From positions 868,001-932,000 of the forward strand of contig NZ_POYJ01000002.1 of the NCBI RefSeq assembly GCF_002895435.1: a stretch of DNA of 64,000 nucleotides, read 5' to 3'. The notes under the pieces were generated by a model. It did not search any database. It was given only the letters and a program-made list of their open reading frames with translations, and was not told where the DNA came from. A program made the position numbers and the translations under genes. The stretch comes from Aquimarina sediminis (GTDB taxonomy: Bacteria > Bacteroidota > Bacteroidia > Flavobacteriales > Flavobacteriaceae). Positions within the stretch are counted from its first letter, which is position 1. Every line of letters begins with the position of its first letter. Positions 33,682 through 43,090 of this stretch are shown here, one piece after another.

Positions 33682-34251
33682 TTACTTCTTTAATACAGAT
33701 TTTTGCATGTCAAAAGCTAATCCGAGATAGGTGTTATTGTTAAAGTCAAATTCATCTATTATTTCCCATCCTAACTTTTTGGTATGTGCTTTTTCTGAGA
33801 TTACATTAACTTTATTTATAAATGTAATACTTATAGGGTATTTCTTCGAAAATTCAATTCTCATTTCTTCAAAAATTAAATTTAATAAACCTTTACCGCG
33901 ATAGGCTTTATCAATACATACTGGTCCATATTGAAAGCTGTTTTTTGTTGAAATTTTACGTTCGCCAAAAGATAATTTGGGAAAGCGAGATACCATAAAA
34001 TTAAAAATATCCCATTGTTTAAAGTATTCCCAACTTCCTGCAAATGCATATGCTACTATTGTTTTTTCTTCATTTTTGGTAATAAAAATTCCATTCTGCC
34101 TTATGATTTCTTCAATTTGGGCAGGGGTGAATGGGGTGGTGACAAAACCAAATTCTCGCTCTTGCAAAGTTAAATTACTATACAAATTCTTTGCCTGAAG
34201 TGAAAGAACTCCTTTTATATCAGATGTATTGCCAATACACGTTTTTATCAT
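33682..34251 (-). CDS. GNAT-family acetyltransferase
   Basis: 189 residues. The acetyl-CoA loop appears as YGPVCIDKAYRGKGLLNLIFEEM (split here only for description: Q/RGxGxx core at YRGKGL, ~117-122), with earlier beta strands around NGIFITKNEEKTIVAYAFAG. The substrate is unknown. It sits between the lipoprotein gene (23 bp) and the ureohydrolase gene (12 bp), so it may act on the same small guanidino or amino compound as its neighbours, or simply be co-transcribed. Confidence 0.8.
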   Translation of the reverse strand: MIKTCIGNTSDIKGVLSLQAKNLYSNLTLQEREFGFVTTPFTPAQIEEIIRQNGIFITKNEEKTIVAYAFAGSWEYFKQWDIFNFMVSRFPKLSFGERKISTKNSFQYGPVCIDKAYRGKGLLNLIFEEMRIEFSKKYPISITFINKVNVISEKAHTKKLGWEIIDEFDFNNNTYLGLAFDMQKSVLKK

Positions 34252-34274
34252 TTTTTTTGATTTACTCTTGGTTT

Positions 34275-34787
34275 TTATTCGATAGTAAAACTTTGTTCAA
34301 GACGATCAAATCCAGCTTTGTTCATAGATTTATCTTCGATAGCTTCTTGCTTTAAAATAGCAATTGTTTTATTGTTTTTGTAAAAAACATGGATGACCCC
34401 TTCATGGGTAACTCCAAGTAGATTCAATTGAAATCCAGTGGCGATAGAATGTATATTGTTGAAGTTATCGTTGGTCGGGGTTTTAAAGTTTAAATTTGAG
34501 TTTTTATAAATACTATTGTTTCTAAGTTCCTCCTGAAAATCAGATAGCCAGGTGTTTAGATCCAGACTGTCATTGATCCAAGATATAGTAATAACACCAC
34601 TAGAATCAAATCCATCTTTTTCGACAGATACATAGAATCCTTTATTATCGTAGTCTTGCTCATCTGTTATTTTCCAACCCGATGGGCAGATGAATTGTAT
34701 CCTGTCTTTTTTAAACTTGGTCTCTGGAGATTCTTTACAAGAAATTAAAATACAGAAAAATAGTAAAATAGATAAGGGATGTTTCAT
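34275..34787 (-). CDS. Small lipoprotein of unknown function
   Basis: Lipobox LISC with Cys at residue 17; mature part ~150 residues. FICPSGWKITDEQDYDNKG near 33-51 resembles the start of PsbP/Mog1-like or 'PsbP-related' envelope proteins, with an alternating beta pattern after it and a C-terminal helix, but I do not recognise the family firmly. Fifteen bases separate it from the AlkB-like gene upstream and 23 from the GNAT downstream, so it is in the same transcription unit. Confidence 0.75.
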   Translation of the reverse strand: MKHPLSILLFFCILISCKESPETKFKKDRIQFICPSGWKITDEQDYDNKGFYVSVEKDGFDSSGVITISWINDSLDLNTWLSDFQEELRNNSIYKNSNLNFKTPTNDNFNNIHSIATGFQLNLLGVTHEGVIHVFYKNNKTIAILKQEAIEDKSMNKAGFDRLEQSFTIE

Positions 34788-34802
34788 TTTTATCTCTTTT
34801 GT

Positions 34803-35390
34803 TTACTTAAACCCAGATTCTCGAAAAGTTATATTTATTCTACCATTCTTATATTTGGGGTTTTTGAGTAGACTATGAGTATATCTGCTTTGACAGTATT
34901 CGCCCATAATTAGTAAACTTCCGTTTTCTAAGTCTAAGGTATAAATATTTTGATTAAGATTTTCTTTGAAGCTAAATTCGCGAACTTCACCTAGACTAAT
35001 TGAGGGCAAAATAGTTTTGTGTCCAGATGTTTGTTGGTCATTATGATAGGGTGCATAATAGTTTCCGTTTGGGTAATATAGGCACATAGCAATATCAAAT
35101 TCGAGGGTTGTTAATCTCTCGATTCTTTCCTTTAGTTTGGCCATTAGCCCTGACCAGACAAAAACTTTTCCATGAATATGCTCTGGATGACTATTTTGTT
35201 GAATTAAGCTTTCTGTAGAAAATAATATTTTAAAACTATCGGTTGTTATGGTTTTTCCACCTGCCCGAATGGTAAGTTGAGATTTATCTATACGACACTC
35301 ATTAATTAACACATGATAAAGCTCTTCGGCTTCTTTTTTACTTAAGAAATCATGTATATAATCTACAGAGCAGTGTAATGGTAGTTTCAT
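34803..35390 (-). CDS. AlkB-like 2-oxoglutarate/Fe(II) oxygenase
   Basis: Probably repairs alkylated DNA or RNA bases by oxidative demethylation. From the ATG at 35390 (an upstream TTG would add 13 residues), iron ligands are His116 and Asp118 in YHNDQQTSG and His172 in YTHSLL; the 2-oxoglutarate and substrate arginines are Arg184 and Arg190 in GRINITFRE. CLYYPNGNYYAPYHND is the usual nucleotide-recognition lid and core. At 195 residues it matches the small ALKBH2/3-like bacterial group. First gene of a run that continues into the lipoprotein, GNAT, ureohydrolase and SyrB2-like genes. Confidence 0.9.
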   Translation of the reverse strand: MKLPLHCSVDYIHDFLSKKEAEELYHVLINECRIDKSQLTIRAGGKTITTDSFKILFSTESLIQQNSHPEHIHGKVFVWSGLMAKLKERIERLTTLEFDIAMCLYYPNGNYYAPYHNDQQTSGHKTILPSISLGEVREFSFKENLNQNIYTLDLENGSLLIMGEYCQSRYTHSLLKNPKYKNGRINITFRESGFK

Positions 35391-35521
35391 TGAGTGTCTT
35401 GGCTTAGAATCGTATCTCGCTATGATCAAAACGAGTGAGATTCTCTATTTATAATAGGAAAAGATACAGTTTTATACGCTCTTTTTACTTCATAACTACA
35501 ACGAAACTATTCTTTCTTATG

Positions 35522-35977
35522 TCATTGAGATTGTAAAGAGCTTATGTATACCCATGCAATAAATAAAATTTGTAACGGAATTCTAAACCATAAATACATT
35601 AATCCATTACCATCATATGTTCCTTTTTGGTAGTTTATATGCTCTATACAAGCTTTGATATTTGTCGGTAATATCATCAAAAAGAATAAAATTAATAGCC
35701 AAGCTGTTAATGGTCGGATATAAGAGATATGCAGACCAATAGCAGCAAGAATTTCTATGATTGCAGTAAAATATATTATTTCTTTTTTGAAGGGGACAAA
35801 ATTGGGGATCATCATTGCCATCCCATTAGTAAACATAAAGTGTCCTAAGGCTGTAAAAAGCAACATTGCAGACATTCCTATTCGGGCAGAAAAGGCAAAG
35901 TCGTATTTACCTAAAACCATTCTTATGGATAGTAAAGAAAGTATAGAAATGGCACAGAGTATAATAAGTGGCTTCAT
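35522..35977 (-). CDS. DoxX-like membrane protein
   Basis: 151 residues with four membrane helices (near 2-22, 34-54, 68-86, 88-106) and a last hydrophobic segment near 130-147. ARIGMSAMLLFTALGHF and the IIEILAAIGL helix are typical of DoxX/DoxD-like small membrane proteins. Role unknown; members are tied to redox or membrane stress. The Crp-type regulator lies upstream on the same strand (51 bp), so the two may form an operon. Confidence 0.8.
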   Translation of the reverse strand: MKPLIILCAISILSLLSIRMVLGKYDFAFSARIGMSAMLLFTALGHFMFTNGMAMMIPNFVPFKKEIIYFTAIIEILAAIGLHISYIRPLTAWLLILFFLMILPTNIKACIEHINYQKGTYDGNGLMYLWFRIPLQILFIAWVYISSLQSQ

Positions 35978-36028
35978 TTTTTTTTTACAAATGTCAGAGA
36001 AAGTCTTTGCTCAAACAATGAACCCAGG

Positions 36029-36595
36029 TTAAGAAATTCGTTTTCTTATGCGACTAAGCGCTTGCGGGGTTATCCCTATATAAGAAGCCAGATATTTTAA
36101 AGGTATTTTTCTAATCAAATAAGGCTGTTCGGTAAGTAGTTTTATATACCTTTCTTCTGCAGTGTCATTAAGTAGGGATTGTTCTCTTTTGGATTTTGTA
36201 AGGAAAATGTTTTCAGCTATTTTTCTTCCTATCTTATTACCGATTTCTGTTTGATTATAGATCTCCTGAAGATCTTTGTGTGTTATCTTCCAAAGAATTG
36301 TTTCGGTCAGGGTTTCTGTTTGATAAGTACTTGGAGTTTGGGTTATAAACGAGTTATACGCACTGATGAATTGATTTTCAAAATAGAACCCAAATGTTAT
36401 ATCATTTTCTTCTTTCGGAATAAAAAAACGTATCGAACCTTTTTCTATAAATGAAAGGTGTTTTTCAATTTGTCCTACTCTTAGGAGTGTTGCTTTTTTC
36501 GGGTAGTGACTTTTGGTAAGTTTAGAGGAAAATATTTTCCAATCATTATCACTTAAGGTAACAATTTTTTCAAAATATTCTCGAATTTGGTTCAT
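36029..36595 (-). CDS. Crp/Fnr-family transcriptional regulator
   Basis: 188 residues: a cyclic-nucleotide-type sensor barrel (KATLLRVGQIEKHLSFIEKGSIRFF near 34-58; FGFYFENQFISAYNSF) followed by a C-terminal helix-turn-helix (IPLKYLASYIGITPQALSRIRKRIS). This short form is common in Bacteroidetes, where it acts as a Crp-like regulator with unknown ligand. It probably controls the adjacent DoxX gene. Confidence 0.88.
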   Translation of the reverse strand: MNQIREYFEKIVTLSDNDWKIFSSKLTKSHYPKKATLLRVGQIEKHLSFIEKGSIRFFIPKEENDITFGFYFENQFISAYNSFITQTPSTYQTETLTETILWKITHKDLQEIYNQTEIGNKIGRKIAENIFLTKSKREQSLLNDTAEERYIKLLTEQPYLIRKIPLKYLASYIGITPQALSRIRKRIS

Positions 36596-36651
36596 TTTTA
36601 AAGTAAGGTTGTGATGTTTATTAATGAATTAATATCTTATATTTTTTTTGA

Positions 36652-37290
36652 TTACAGTTTTATTTCTATAAACATATTCTTGGTGTTTTTTTCAGTTGGA
36701 GGAGGCTCTAAGTGGGCATGTTGGGCGTCATAGATTTTACCAGATATTTTTTCTATTTTGTATGATGATTCCTGAAATTCTGAAATGACAGTTATGTCAT
36801 AATAATTTTTATTTTCTCTAATGATCATATCGTTTTCAGAATTTACAATGGTAATAGGATCAACCTCATGGCTTACATTCATGCTTTCTATTACAAAATC
36901 AATGTTCTTCTTTATTTCTTCTGTTTGTTTATAAAAAGGAATGTTTTTTTGATCACTACCATTTATAGGATTAGAAATAGAATTATAAGAGGCTGTTTTT
37001 TCTAATAAATTTATTACTACATCAAAATATAGAGTTGTTTTTTTGGGTAAGTATTTTATAGGGTTGATAAATGACACAAGAACTTGCTCTCCATTGGTCA
37101 TCACTTTGGTTTTGGAGAAATTTTTTACATCCGCTCTATCGTCAATCAGCTTTAGAGCTAATCTCACGATTGAATCTTTTCCTAATTGTATTGTTTCTTC
37201 TACTTCTTTGGTCATTTTTACTTCCTGAGAAAAACAAAGTATTTGATTGAGTAAGAATAAAACTAAGGTAGATGTTTTTAAGGCTTTCAT
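36652..37290 (-). CDS. Exported protein of unknown function
   Basis: 212 residues with a signal peptide (STLVLFLLNQILCFSQE, cleavage near residue 21). The mature part is a mixed alpha/beta domain rich in Lys, Asn and Ile, with VSFINPIKYLPKKTTLYFDV and YDITVISEFQESSYKIEKISG as the most structured parts. No known domain recognised. It stands between the Crp-type regulator gene and the HExxH protein gene. Confidence 0.65.
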   Translation of the reverse strand: MKALKTSTLVLFLLNQILCFSQEVKMTKEVEETIQLGKDSIVRLALKLIDDRADVKNFSKTKVMTNGEQVLVSFINPIKYLPKKTTLYFDVVINLLEKTASYNSISNPINGSDQKNIPFYKQTEEIKKNIDFVIESMNVSHEVDPITIVNSENDMIIRENKNYYDITVISEFQESSYKIEKISGKIYDAQHAHLEPPPTEKNTKNMFIEIKL

Positions 37291-37450
37291 GAGCTATTCT
37301 CTTATTAAAATTATCATATGGAAAAAATAAATCTAGGATAATCAGGTATAATTTATAAACTTATAAAAAAAACCTTTTACAAATTAGAAAAACAGATGCT
37401 TGGTATGGTAATATTGTTTTCTTTTATATCAAAAACTAATTTTTTTACGA

Positions 37451-39142
37451 TTACTTTTTTCTTTTTACGATTTTTAAATCACCTTTAACATTGGTTTTTA
37501 TGATTTCCCATCCTTTATTTAACTCTATTTCGTAAAACTCTCCAAGTATTTTGTTTCCGTCAATTTGTATGGGTAATGGAAATGAAAATTTTAATAGATC
37601 TTCGATCCAGGTTCCTAAAACACCTGTAGTCCCTAGTTTGCCGACCTCATCTTTAATATGAAAATTTCCAAAATCCGATTTGGAGTTTGCTGTGCCTTTT
37701 ATCGAAGCATAAACGGTTTCTTTAGGGTTTAGAGATAGTGTACCATACATGTCGTAAGAACGACCATAAAAGGGGTCAATAGAAGTGACAGATAAGGTTG
37801 GTTTATCCATAAACATCTCTGTGTAGAAACTAATTAGTTTTTCTTGCTTTACTTTTTTTTCTAATTCTTCTTTGTGTATTAGGTCGAAGTTATTCCTCTC
37901 ATTTGCTTTTTTTACAGTGTTTTTATCAATGAAAATTGGTTCATTGAGATATTGAGTTTCGTATATATTTAAAAAATTGTATATGTGATCTAGACCATTT
38001 CTCCAATCGATTTGTAGATAGTCGAAAATCAATCCATATGCGGGTCCGGTGGCATATGGAAATGGTCGGGTATAGGTAGGAGCTGCTTCTCTTTCATTAA
38101 TTTGGGAAATCGCATCGTCATATTTATTTTTGGTATTAGAGAGTCTTATGCCTGTGTACTCTGCTAATCCTTCTAATGTTTCTATTTCGAGCTCTTTGGT
38201 GAGAAATTCATTGTATTTAGTTTGCCTAAGTTTTCTAAAGATCATAGCATCAGTAACATGGAGTTGGATTTCTGATAAATCTTTATTATTGTTAATTGCA
38301 TGTAGCGCAAGTTGCAGGGCATAGAATTCTAAGCGAAGCCATTGTCTGGCATCATAATTATCCAGATAAGATATTGGTTCGCCATTAAAGGTTTTGTGTT
38401 TTCTTTGGAGTGTATGAAATAATTCGTGTATAATTGTTGCTCCACCATCATTAAGATAATTGGTTAAAATTGTTGCGTATTCTTTTCCCTTATATTCTTG
38501 AACAGAATTGGTAAGACTTAGCGCATTTTTGGAGACTTTTGTATAAAAAAGAGTAGTATCTTTTGTTTTACTATTGGCTAATGGATTTAGAGAGTAAATT
38601 GTATAATCAAAGTCTAAAATAAGAAAATCGTTATGCCAAATATTTTCTCCCCATAATTTTCCATTATCATTTGTTAAGAGAGTTTTTGTCTCTAGAATTC
38701 TTTTTTTTATGAACTTAGAATTTCTTTCGGGTAAACTTGATAGGTTGTTTTTTACCTTTTTGAGCAGGGTTGACCATTGGTTAGAAATGTGTAAATTCTT
38801 TAAGTCATCATCTGTTGAGATTTGGTCGTATTTTGAGTACCATTTTTTATCCGCAAGATATTCTAACAACTCAAAAGCTTGGTTTGATTGATTATTCAAT
38901 GCGTATATGCAAGCTCCACTATAATAAACTCCTTCATTTTTTATTTGAAAATCAACTTTATCAAGAAGTAGTGTGAATTGATTAGAAGCTTCTTGATAAT
39001 TTTGTGAATCATATGCTTTTATTGCTGATTGGTATACTGCATTAATATCTATTTCTTGAGTGAAAGCAGAGAACTGGGTAAAGAAAAGTAAGATTGAAAT
39101 TATTTTACTATTAGATCTATTGATAAAATTTGATATTTTCAT
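37451..39142 (-). CDS. Secreted TPR-HExxH putative metallopeptidase
   Basis: 563 residues with a signal peptide (IISILLFFTQFSAFTQE, cleavage near 29). Residues ~32-140 look like TPR repeats (AIKAYDSQNYQEASNQFTLLL). The zinc motif TIIHELFHTLQRKH is near residues 235-248, and TLEGLAEYTGIRL about 70 residues later supplies a likely third ligand (Glu), the gluzincin layout. The rest is beta-rich. Substrate unknown. The membrane LuxR-type regulator gene lies 79 bp upstream on the same strand, so the two may be controlled together. Confidence 0.75.
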   Translation of the reverse strand: MKISNFINRSNSKIISILLFFTQFSAFTQEIDINAVYQSAIKAYDSQNYQEASNQFTLLLDKVDFQIKNEGVYYSGACIYALNNQSNQAFELLEYLADKKWYSKYDQISTDDDLKNLHISNQWSTLLKKVKNNLSSLPERNSKFIKKRILETKTLLTNDNGKLWGENIWHNDFLILDFDYTIYSLNPLANSKTKDTTLFYTKVSKNALSLTNSVQEYKGKEYATILTNYLNDGGATIIHELFHTLQRKHKTFNGEPISYLDNYDARQWLRLEFYALQLALHAINNNKDLSEIQLHVTDAMIFRKLRQTKYNEFLTKELEIETLEGLAEYTGIRLSNTKNKYDDAISQINEREAAPTYTRPFPYATGPAYGLIFDYLQIDWRNGLDHIYNFLNIYETQYLNEPIFIDKNTVKKANERNNFDLIHKEELEKKVKQEKLISFYTEMFMDKPTLSVTSIDPFYGRSYDMYGTLSLNPKETVYASIKGTANSKSDFGNFHIKDEVGKLGTTGVLGTWIEDLLKFSFPLPIQIDGNKILGEFYEIELNKGWEIIKTNVKGDLKIVKRKK

Positions 39143-39221
39143 TTGTATTTTTTATGAGATATATCTACAAATGAATGTTTTTGGTAGCGAAAAAAGTGAT
39201 AAACTGGGGGTGAGATTAGTA

Positions 39222-40280
39222 CTAGTCTGGGGGATGTTTTTTTAATTTTTTAACCAATTCTTGTCTATTAGAGATTTCTAATTTTGAATATAGGTTTCGA
39301 ATATGTGTTTTTACGGTACTGAGAGAAATAAAAAGACTAGAAGCAATTTCTTTATTAGACATACCCTTACAGATGAGCTTGGCAACTTTCTCTTCTTGAC
39401 TAGTTAAACTAGAAACCTCATATACAATTTCTTGCTTTCGTTTTGTTTTTACTCTCTGAAACATGAAAAAAATGATTACAGATAAGATTAATACAACTGT
39501 GCTTAAAAAATAGTTTATGTTCTTATGGTATATGTAGTTTTGTTTAATGGCAGAAAGTGATAGTACAGAAATTTTTTCATGATATTGTAAATGATATGAT
39601 GTCCCAGTATAATATTGATTTAGCTGGTTCTGTATGTTGTAGTAAAAATTAGAGTCTTTCTTAAAATCTTCTTCTAAATCAATAATATTTTTTTTGATAT
39701 GGGAAAAAGCCAACAGTTTAACCAAGGGATCAGATAAAGAATCAGTACAATACGATTTAAATTCTTTAGAGAAACTTTTTTTTGCTTGTAGTATTGCTTC
39801 AGTATTTCTGGTTTCGATATATTCCTTGAGTAGTTTGGATTCGTATTTTAAAGATTTTCGCCATAGCTTATCTGCTGAATTGGAATTTTTTGAATTACTA
39901 AACCAAACTTTATTGTTGTTGGGAAAATAAATAGTATCGGTATTTGAAAAAATAAAATTGTGGTAATTTTTGTTAATACCATTATCAAACAATTGAAAAC
40001 CAGTATTACTTTCTTTGAGGTTAGAATGGATACGATATAGTTTATTTTTATCGGATAGCAATTTTCCGTTCATCTCAAAATAGCCTGTGCTATCTGTTTT
40101 TACAGAGAATAAGACTTGTTCTGTAGAAATTAGATTTTCTTCATCATATCTCAATAAACTAAGATATACCACCTTGTTTTTTTCTTTTGAATTGATATAG
40201 CCTGATATACTATACTGACTATAACAGGATATGTTAAAGAGAAAAAAAATAAAAATTGGTAAGTAAACCTTATGTTGCAT
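39222..40280 (-). CDS. Membrane-anchored LuxR-type regulator
   Basis: 352 residues. A signal-peptide-like start (IFIFFLFNISCYSQ), then a DUF4369-like beta domain (YSISGYINSKEKNKVVYLSLL, FEMNGKLL), an alpha-helical region, a membrane helix at ~265-282 (FLSTVVLILSVIIFFMF), and a cytosolic LuxR HTH at ~295-345 (LTSQEEKVAKLICKGMSNKEI, LFISLSTVKTHIRNLYSKL). The layout joins a periplasmic sensor directly to DNA binding. The signal is unknown; the secreted HExxH gene downstream is a plausible target. Confidence 0.85.
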   Translation of the reverse strand: MQHKVYLPIFIFFLFNISCYSQYSISGYINSKEKNKVVYLSLLRYDEENLISTEQVLFSVKTDSTGYFEMNGKLLSDKNKLYRIHSNLKESNTGFQLFDNGINKNYHNFIFSNTDTIYFPNNNKVWFSNSKNSNSADKLWRKSLKYESKLLKEYIETRNTEAILQAKKSFSKEFKSYCTDSLSDPLVKLLAFSHIKKNIIDLEEDFKKDSNFYYNIQNQLNQYYTGTSYHLQYHEKISVLSLSAIKQNYIYHKNINYFLSTVVLILSVIIFFMFQRVKTKRKQEIVYEVSSLTSQEEKVAKLICKGMSNKEIASSLFISLSTVKTHIRNLYSKLEISNRQELVKKLKKHPPD

Positions 40281-40475
40281 CTTAAACCTTTTATCATTAT
40301 TTAAATCCAGTAATTTTTAACTAAATAAAAATGGAAGTAAAACAAATATGTCTGTATAAATCTGTTTTTGCGCTTTAATTTTTCTTTATAAACTTAAAAA
40401 AAAATGGGCTATTACAAATAGGAAAAGATCATGATATTTAGAGAATTTGGATATTATATAGATTAGATTCTTATG

Positions 40476-42245
40476 CTATACAATACCCATCTTTTTTAAT
40501 AAGAAGGAAGCATTCATATTTTGGCAAACCCCGTCTTTAAATTTGTAATCAAAATATAATTCATCATTTACGATTTGAGCATCAAAAAATCGATTTTCAA
40601 CTTGGGGTAATTCTATTGCTATTTCGCAAAGACTTAAATCATGTGTTGCAATGATTCCTGTAGCCCCAGCTTTTACCAGTTTTTCTACAAATTTTCGCGA
40701 ACCGGCAGCTTTATCCTTACTATTGGTTCCTTTAAGAATTTCGTCCAAAATGATAAAATATTCATCATTTTCGAGGGCATTTACGATTTTTTTGAGTTGT
40801 GTTAATTCTGAGAAGAAATATGAAGCATCATCACTTAGCGAATCTGAGGTTCTCATACTACTAATCAATTTGATGGGGCGATAATCACAAGATTTAGCAC
40901 AAATAGGGAGTCCTATGTTAGACATTACAATTTGCAGAGCTACTGTACGTAAGAAAGTACTTTTTCCAGCCATATTAGCTCCAGTAATGATTAGAAATTG
41001 TTCATGATTAATCGTTATATCATTATCCACTCTTTTATTTGTGTTAAGCATAGGGTGCCCTAGTTCTTTTGCTTTAAGTATGTTATCGCCAGTAGTTATT
41101 TTTGGATAAATATAATCGGGATGATTAAAAGCAAAATTACCCAGAGAATTGTAAGCATCAAAAAAAGCAATAACTTCAAACCATTGATCAACTTTGTTGT
41201 GGTTTTTGTCAATCCATTGCTCAATACGATAACACTGCATAATATCCCAAAGCATTAATCCATTTGCCAGAACACCAAACATCATATTGTTGCGTTGATC
41301 TAAAGCATTTAGAATACTAGCAAACTTTTTAAGTGTATTCGAAGCTTTTTCTTTTTCATGAATCACCAACTGTTGTTTTTCTTGCAATAAAACAGACTCA
41401 AATTTGGTGTTTTCAATTTTATCAACAAGCTTATAATATTGCTCAAAGGTATCTTTTGCCTGATTCGAATCGGTGTATAATTTGTTCACTTTTTTTAGTT
41501 GTGTTCCTGTTATACCGAGACCTATAAAAAACCACATTAAAAAATGATTGAAGGTGATAATCTCAGTAAATAATAAAATTAGCATTACCAAAGAAATTCC
41601 TGATACAACGATAGGAAGCCAACGCATAACTTTAGGGACAAAGGAGGTGTAGTTTTGTAGCCATTTTTGAATCATAGAGACTGATACAGTTGTATTTACC
41701 AAAGAAGCAATAGCACTAAATTCCTGACGCCACACTCCTAGTTTTGAAGTATTTTTTATGGCTTCTTGATTTTTTTCAATATGATTAATCGAATTTGCAC
41801 TAAGTACTTCGGCTAATTTATTTTTGCCGGCTAATGTAGCAGTTCGATTGGCATATTGAAAGAAAGATTGTTGCCCGAACAAATCAATATCATGACTATA
41901 AAAATGAGAGGGATCAATATACTCATTTCCTGGGCTAAGATCATCTATATGACCATTAAAAACGTCAAGCTCTAATTGGTTAATTTCTATAAGTTTCTCT
42001 AATTTATTTTTGACATATGATAGATTGCTATGTCTGGTTACCAGATAAATAAATGCTGCAATCCCAATAACGATACTACCTATTATAATTTGAGTATTCG
42101 GATATCCAAAATAGATCCCAGCTATTAATAATAAAAAAACCGTTAATCGTACTGTACTGGATATTGCCAGTTGGTTTTTTATTTTTTTTAAAGAGGTTGT
42201 ATGTATAGAGATTTGTTCTCTGTAAAATTCTTTTGGGTTGTTCAT
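40476..42245 (-). CDS. Membrane-associated MutS-like ATPase
   Basis: 589 residues. Walker A ITGANMAGKSTFLRTVALQ, Walker B FIILDEILKGTNSKDKAAGS and THDLSL define a MutS-type ATPase at the C-terminus, and a MutS core-helix region precedes it. Unlike mismatch-repair MutS there is no mismatch-recognition domain, and four membrane helices are predicted (near 29-47, 52-70, 207-226, 232-248). The family is widespread in Bacteroidetes and its role is unknown; mismatch repair is unlikely. Upstream gap of 70 bp to the MmcQ gene. Confidence 0.85.
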   Translation of the reverse strand: MNNPKEFYREQISIHTTSLKKIKNQLAISSTVRLTVFLLLIAGIYFGYPNTQIIIGSIVIGIAAFIYLVTRHSNLSYVKNKLEKLIEINQLELDVFNGHIDDLSPGNEYIDPSHFYSHDIDLFGQQSFFQYANRTATLAGKNKLAEVLSANSINHIEKNQEAIKNTSKLGVWRQEFSAIASLVNTTVSVSMIQKWLQNYTSFVPKVMRWLPIVVSGISLVMLILLFTEIITFNHFLMWFFIGLGITGTQLKKVNKLYTDSNQAKDTFEQYYKLVDKIENTKFESVLLQEKQQLVIHEKEKASNTLKKFASILNALDQRNNMMFGVLANGLMLWDIMQCYRIEQWIDKNHNKVDQWFEVIAFFDAYNSLGNFAFNHPDYIYPKITTGDNILKAKELGHPMLNTNKRVDNDITINHEQFLIITGANMAGKSTFLRTVALQIVMSNIGLPICAKSCDYRPIKLISSMRTSDSLSDDASYFFSELTQLKKIVNALENDEYFIILDEILKGTNSKDKAAGSRKFVEKLVKAGATGIIATHDLSLCEIAIELPQVENRFFDAQIVNDELYFDYKFKDGVCQNMNASFLLKKMGIV

Positions 42246-42315
42246 TTTATATTTATGAAAAGCATAGAAAAAGAAGCTTCTTTAGTATTGAATCTGTTAT
42301 TTTTCCTTTTTGCTG

Positions 42316-42672
42316 TTAAAGATTTTCTAATTCTTGTTTTACTTTTTTGGTTAGACTGCTTACGACTAGATCATAGGAGTGATCAATCAATTCTAGTATC
42401 ATATTAGTCGGTAAACTTTCAGAAACGTTAACAGTATTCCAATGTTTTTTATTCATGTGATATCCAGGGGTAATTTCTGGATGATATTCTCGAAGTTCGA
42501 CTGCTCGATCAGGATCACATTTTAGATTTATACTAAATGGGATTCGTTCTAATCCTGTAAGAGCAAACATTTTTCCCATTACTTTAAAGACAAGGGTGCT
42601 TTCATCGAATGGAAATTCTTCTGTAACACCTTTTTTAGAGAGGCAATAGTCTCTGAACACTTCGATATTCAT
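42316..42672 (-). CDS. MmcQ/YjbR family protein
   Basis: 118 residues with the CyaY-like double-wing fold: FRDYCLSKKGVTEEFPFDES at the start, FKVMGKMFALTGLE in the middle, and the HMNKKHWNTV motif that marks the family (GYHMNKKHWNTVNVS). These proteins are thought to bind DNA, but no cellular role is settled. It directly follows the GNAT gene (3-bp gap). Confidence 0.88.
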   Translation of the reverse strand: MNIEVFRDYCLSKKGVTEEFPFDESTLVFKVMGKMFALTGLERIPFSINLKCDPDRAVELREYHPEITPGYHMNKKHWNTVNVSESLPTNMILELIDHSYDLVVSSLTKKVKQELENL

Positions 42673-42675
42673 TTT

Positions 42676-43083
42676 TTAATCATTTAAGGTTTTTCCCATA
42701 ATCTTTGATGGATCCAGAATAGCTTTAAAACCAAATTGATTATACAATTTATGTGCATCATTGGTGGCTAACATCCATCTACCTACACCTTGTAGATCCG
42801 GGTGATCCATAATAGATTTTAGTAATAGTTTAGAATATCCATTTCCACGATATTCTTCAATAACAAATACATCCATCAAATACCCAAAAACAGCGTAATC
42901 AGTTAATACCCGTGCAAAACCAATTTGTTTACTGTTAAGGTACACTCCAAAAACCATCGAGTTTTCTATAGTGGTAATCACTTCTTTTTTTGTTCTGCCT
43001 TTAGCCCAGTATGAGCGGGTTAAAAACCGATGGATAAAATCGACATCTAATTTTTTTTTATTGGTAGAAATAATTACATCCAT
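42676..43083 (-). CDS. GNAT-family acetyltransferase
   Basis: 135 residues. The acetyl-CoA binding segment VFVIEEYRGNGYSKLLLKSI has the RGNGYS pyrophosphate loop, preceded by IGFARVLTDYAVFGYLMDV and followed by LATNDAHKLYNQFGF, which is the typical small GNAT of this kind (phosphinothricin/arginine-type name only by resemblance). Substrate unknown. Co-transcribed with DUF4230 upstream (7 bp) and MmcQ downstream (3 bp). Confidence 0.88.
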   Translation of the reverse strand: MDVIISTNKKKLDVDFIHRFLTRSYWAKGRTKKEVITTIENSMVFGVYLNSKQIGFARVLTDYAVFGYLMDVFVIEEYRGNGYSKLLLKSIMDHPDLQGVGRWMLATNDAHKLYNQFGFKAILDPSKIMGKTLND

Positions 43084-43090
43084 TGTTTTT

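Noticed and set aside
40476..42245. Reading the MutS-like protein as a mismatch-repair gene
   Set aside because: No mismatch-recognition domain, and four membrane helices.
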